A stretch of DNA of 64,000 bases. Origin: Cryptomeria japonica. Its lineage: Eukaryota > Streptophyta > Pinopsida > Cupressales > Cupressaceae. Within the stretch, counting starts at the first letter, position 1. Every line of letters begins with the position of its first letter. The position numbers and the translations under genes are program-made. Location of the stretch: positions 609,243,673 through 609,307,672 of the forward strand of contig NC_081408.1 in the NCBI RefSeq assembly GCF_030272615.1, written 5' to 3'. The notes beneath the pieces are model-generated. The model was not told the DNA's origin. It ran no database searches and saw only the letters and a list, made by a program, of their open reading frames with translations. Shown piece by piece: positions 59,691-64,000 of this stretch.

Positions 59691-60495
59691 GATTTTTGAA
59701 GTTAAGGAATGAAATGCGATGCAACTAAGGGATGAAAATGCAACCCTATTTTTTTAGATTTTGAGAATTTTGACAATGGACAAATGCAACCTATATTTTT
59801 TAATTTTTTTGACAACTTGGACTAAGGAATGACAAGATGCAATCCTAAAGGATGACAATGCAACTTATGTTTTTGTTGTTTTTGAAGATTATGAAAAACC
59901 TTAGGAATGCAAGTCTAAAGAGATACCCTAGGGGATTGAAATAGAATCAAGACCTTTAAAGGAAAAAATGACAAAATGATAAAAAGACAAATTGACAAAG
60001 TCTCACCTATCGCCTGGATACTAAGCTAGGTTTGATGAGATATTGTTGTTGATAAAAGGACAAGGATTGATCAAGGTCAAGACTCCCTAACAATGACTTT
60101 GGATATGATCTAAAGATTTGATTCTTCAAATTTCACAAATCTGGTTTTGGAGATTAAATGCAAATGCGAAGATTGATACTAAGGAAATGATATGATTTAA
60201 AATGAGGATAGCAATGATATGTGCTAAGGGGAAATGCAAATGGACTATAATGACAACTTTGGACTTGGACTAGAAAATACCCTAATTTTGAAGATAATGC
60301 AAAATGGAGATAATGATTTGACCCTATGACTTATGAGGATAAAGACTATGTAAAAACTTATCCTAAAATGATATGGGATTGGCATAAACAATGATAGGAT
60401 CGTCCCAGAGACTAGGGAGGATAATGATCACTACTAAAATTATATGAATTAATGCAAAGATGACTCTAAAACTTAGCATAACGACAACGGTATGC

Positions 60496-60836
60496 GAATG
60501 AATCCAACTAAGGATAATGCCAATGATATGTGAATGAATCCAACTAAGGATGATGACAATGATATGGAAATGAATCCTAAGATAAAGGATAATGATAATT
60601 ATACACAATTCTAAGATGAAACGTATGTTTGGTTGAAATAGTTTAAATTCCCCACATGATGTTTGACATAGCTTTAATTTGCTAGACAAGTTTTTCATTT
60701 GATTGTTTGGAATGTTTGAAGTGTTTTTGACAAGTGATTGGATTTTGATTGCTTGGAATGTTTGATTTTTTTTGAAAAAGTGTTTGGTTTTGATCGCTTG
60801 GAATGTTTGAAGTTTTTTGACAAGTGTTTTATTTTT
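60496..60836. repeat. Two short tandem repeat arrays in element J
   Basis: At 60496-60600 a 36 bp unit GAATGAATCCAACTAAGGAT... occurs twice plus a decayed third copy. At 60701-60836 a 45-46 bp unit GATTGCTTGGAATGTTTGA... occurs three times (starts 60701, 60747 and 60792). Confidence 0.8.
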
Positions 60837-61904
60837 GGAAAAGATTTTGTCTTTGTTTCAAAGTAGTCAACAAACACATAATACAGAATGGTCGCTTGAT
60901 TTTGACTATGAAATGAGCACATTCAAGTAAAACCCTAGGTTAGGCAAATATAATGCTTGTTGAATCCCCTTGCCCATAATATGACATTCAGTTGGATACA
61001 TAAAAGCTTGGTAGCACTAGATCCACTCCATGACAAACACTTCTCGGGCATACCAAGCTTCGAATTTCTAAGGACCCAAAGATCTTGAGAAACTTTATAT
61101 CTCAAGTTGAAGGGTACATGAGGGGTTTCTTTGGCATGCGTGTATCACAACACCTGAGTCAACAAGTACAAGGTTTTTGGAAATTTAAAATAGTTGGTTT
61201 GTAGTAATTTTTTTGATGGGTCTAGTCGAACAACAGATTCGCGAAACAAGCCACGTAAGGCTCTAATTGAGCTTATTGATGTAGAGAAGGCCTCTACATA
61301 CATCGAATTCACTCAACACTCCGGCTGTTTGACCATGTTTTTTGTATAGCAGCTCAAAAACACACCGCTCGAGATCACATTGGGAGATATGATATCCCCA
61401 ACATGTCCCAATTCGAAATACCCTTGTGAGGTGATCAAATCCCCATCAAAGATATCCCTCTACTACAAAAGAAAAGGTAGGTGTTGTTATCACCTTTCCC
61501 TCTCCCCTAAGACCCTGAAGGCTGGTGGAAAGGTACTTAATGCAACAATGGACCCCACCCTATAGATTACGCAAGCGCTCGAGAGACAAAAGACAAAAGT
61601 TTATTTCCCTTAAAGATAGCAGCATGTGAGCTACTCTAATCAGAAGGAAGTCCCATGTCCATTTTAAACCAAATTGAAAAGATGGTAGTGGTGAGTTACT
61701 CTATTAAAACATTTGCTTGACATTCATTCTTTGACAATCATCCTGTATCAAACAAATTAGTAGTTTCTGAATTCAATCTTCGTCCCACGAATGCCACAAT
61801 ACTACAAGAAATTGATTAGTAACCCAAAAAAAAGAAATGAAACTCTAATCTAATTGATTGACCAAGATGATTCAAGAATATAAGTATACCTGCCAATTGC
61901 CCAA

Positions 61905-62030
61905 AAAATGACCAACTGCTCAGTAGATCGAACCAATTGCACACTAGATTGAATAAACTACGGACTAGATTTGACCAACTGAGCACTAGATTTGACCACC
62001 TGGGCACTAGATTTGACACTTGCGTAGGAA
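61905..62030 (-). repeat. About 22 bp minisatellite in element J leader
   Basis: Five to six units of TTGACCAACTGAGCACTAGA with substitutions, which give a W-S-N-L-V periodicity when translated on the minus strand. A second decayed array of the same unit is at 62640-62765. Leader minisatellites of this kind are inherited with the element. Confidence 0.75.
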
Positions 62031-62234
62031 ATTTGTCTGAGGTTCAATTTTTCAGTTTTTGACCAACAAAACCCTGATTTAAGCACAAATTGACAAAAAG
62101 AGGGTGAAAGAAGGTTTAATTTTGTTGTTGAAGTGTAGGATTGGTATGATTTTGATGTTGTTCGTCCCGTTGATCAATTCTCCTTTGTTCTTTTGAAGCT
62201 TGAAAAGATTGTAACTTGAAATTCGATGTTCAAT

Positions 62235-62380
62235 TACTCTCCTAATTAGGACTAGATGAAGATTGTTACTTGAATTGAAATCAAATAGACTCCTAATTAG
62301 GACTAGATGAAAATTGTTGCTTGAATCGAAATCAATTAGCACTAGATGAAGATTGTAATTGAAATTGAAAAATTAATCCA
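62235..62380. repeat. About 52 bp tandem repeat in element J leader
   Basis: Two full units of CTCCTAATTAGGACTAGATG followed by AA(G/A)ATTGTT(A/G)CTTGAAT, at about 62238 and 62290, and a partial third at 62341. Confidence 0.75.
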
Positions 62381-62870
62381 AGCCTAATTAAGAGCTATAT
62401 GAAAGTTGTTTGTATGAAATTGGAAAGGGTTAATCCAAGATTTAATTAGGTCCTAGATGAGAGTTGTGAAATTGAAAGCCTTAAATCTTGTAAATTTGTT
62501 CTTCAACTCTTTCAAAACCTGCCAATTAACTTGTCAAAATGATCAAAACCCTACATATAACAAGTTTATCAGTCAAACCTTGCATACAAGATTGAACAAA
62601 TTGGTTAAATCCTCTTTCTAATCAACTATGCATTATATTGGACCAACTGTGCATGAGATTTGACCAATTGTACACTAGATTGAACCACTTGTGTAGGACA
62701 TTTGACCACCTATGCAGAAAACACAGCCACCTATGTAAGACTGGGTGCCACCTGTGCAGGACAATGATGAGCACAAGAATCAATGTTCCTCAATTTTTGA
62801 GTACCTGCAATTGATCAAAAACTCATAAAATATGTCAAATTTGTGTCTGCTTCACATCAAGTTCACTAGA

Positions 62871-64000
62871 TGTAGATCAGGAAAATGGGAATCAATTTGA
62901 GAAACCAAAATAATGCATACAATGTACCTAAATCTAATCACAGAAACTCAAATTGCATGCTAATCTTCCTAATCATACCAACAAAGTGTGATTAAAGATG
63001 ATTGCTAATTGCTAAGTGCTAATTACAAAATGAAAGTTAGTTGAAAACGCGACATAATAAGAATGCATAAAAGTTAGATTTTTAGACAATTGGACAAAAT
63101 GAAATTACATGAAATTTAGTTGGAATTGATTAAAGGAGAGATCCCAATTTATAGAAAATCGAAGACTTGGCAGATGGGCAGGATAAAAAATATTTTTAAT
63201 CAGGTGAACGGATGAGATCGAATGCATGACAGAGCTGCCATTCGGGGAAGGATGAAGGAGAAGAAGGAAAAATTGACAAAAAAGCAAAAAACAAATTTTT
63301 GGGTATGCATACCTCATTTTCGAATTAAAAATTGAAAAATAATGAGATATTAGGATTTTCAAAAACCAACGATATTTCACGAGACAAAGTTGCCATTTTT
63401 GAAAACTAGGAAGATATTTTCAATTAAAATTTGAAAAAGCGGATATTATCCTCATTGGAGAAGATAATTAGGAAAATTAAATAAATAAAGATATTTATTT
63501 AATTTGAAGATATAACTAGATAATTGAATAATTAAAATGAATTATTCAACAATAGGTTAAAATGAATGAACCTTTAATTAATCAATTAAGATTGCTTAAT
63601 TAAAGGGGATCAATTGAAATTAACCAAATAATGCAATATTATTTAATTAATTTTATAGGGGAAAGGGTTTGATGATAGATTAGATTAGAATAGTTAGTAA
63701 AAAGGGGCTTAATTAATTAAACCTAATTGGGAAAATTAGTCAAACAGATGTCCGCTGACCTAAAAGTGTTCAAATTAAGTCAATTTGGGTCAAAATAGGC
63801 GAAATCAGAAAGAATTGAGAAAATTGAGAAAATTAGGCCAGGTTAAGGACAAATTGACATGTTAAAAATGAAAGACATGGACAATACAAATTTTTAGTGA
63901 CTAGACATACATTCAAATAAAAATAAAATCAAGCAAAATTTAGAGATGCAATGGATCCAATTCTTATATTTATAGAAACTAATATATGCCCCCTAAAATG
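62871..64000 (-). repeat. LTR of element J (right copy), edge of window
   Basis: It begins TGTAGATCAGGAAAATGGGA and follows the left copy to about 63898 (CAAATTTTTAGTG), then diverges. The last bases, ATATATGCCCCCTAAAATG, resemble a polypurine-tract complement again. This copy may therefore be the 3' LTR of a further element beyond the edge, or the two LTRs may have different U3 ends. Confidence 0.55.

Larger units (their letters stand above)
53097..64000 (-). mobile_element. Gypsy-like element J without visible polymerase
   Basis: Two long direct repeats (53097-54376 and 62871 to the right edge) flank about 8.5 kb. Both begin TGTAGATCA(A/G)GAAAATGGGA and share most of their length; the left copy has about 165 extra bases at 53219-53385. 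Minus-strand frames give Q/P-rich and S/P-rich Gag-like protein and a G-patch-like motif, but no reverse transcriptase, integrase or RNase H was found. A large retrotransposon derivative is the simplest reading. Orientation rests on the minus-strand frames and a GTTGGGGCA polypurine-like tract at 54385-54377. A standard primer-binding site was not found. No outer target duplication can be checked, because the right end may lie outside the window. Confidence 0.6.

Overview
This window looks like nuclear DNA of a seed plant, most likely a gymnosperm such as a conifer. It is AT-rich, with spliced plant-type exons and decayed Ty1-copia and Ty3-gypsy retrotransposons carrying 1.3-1.7 kb LTRs. The one host gene has an intron of about 41 kb, a size typical of conifer genes. 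The species assignment is inference.

The host gene is on the minus strand and encodes an ankyrin-repeat protein, probably of the ACD6/ITN1 type. Its 5' part is exon 1 at 50607-50106, possibly with an extra mini-exon at 50758-50727. Its next exon is at 8996-8476. The intron between them is 41,109 bp. Both exons are open, the splice sites are consensus, the phase matches, and an ankyrin repeat is rebuilt exactly across the junction. A further donor at 8475 shows that the gene continues past the left edge. The C-terminal membrane (PGG) exon expected for this family is not visible in the window, so a second intron of more than 8.4 kb is likely.

The giant intron is largely a nest of mobile elements. 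The outermost pair of related sequences is a gypsy-type LTR with gag/protease remnants at 13755-15485 and a matching LTR preceded by a polypurine tract at 47715-48750. Inside are a plus-strand copia relic B (about 17060-24521) carrying a small non-autonomous LTR element H (19782-22801), and a minus-strand copia E (24522-46286). E is interrupted by a Gag-protease-only copia D (26686-43409). D's 5' LTR is interrupted by a nearly complete copia C (31423-42315, target duplication GGACA). C's RNase H is split by a 2.2 kb TG...CA insertion F (33712-35880, target duplication GTATG). A hAT transposase tail lies at 46287-46616. A 540 bp solo LTR (47922-48461, target duplication ATAAG) sits inside the outer 3' LTR.

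Upstream of the gene, 50.8-52.5 kb holds promoter-proximal duplications and an 80-95 bp minisatellite. From 53097 to the right edge there is a large minus-strand gypsy-like element J, with LTR-like repeats, Q/P-rich and G-patch-like coding remnants, several minisatellites and no visible reverse transcriptase. Downstream of exon 2, 1-8.4 kb is AT-rich. It holds a 460 bp inverted repeat, a purine tract with a long GA microsatellite, a 354 bp tandem duplication and two promoter-like GC-richer islands.

The most unusual items are the 41 kb intron; the D/H retroelement family, in which an unrecognised tail of up to about 380 codons replaces integrase, reverse transcriptase and RNase H; and the several-level nest with readable target duplications. 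All percent-identity statements are by-eye estimates.
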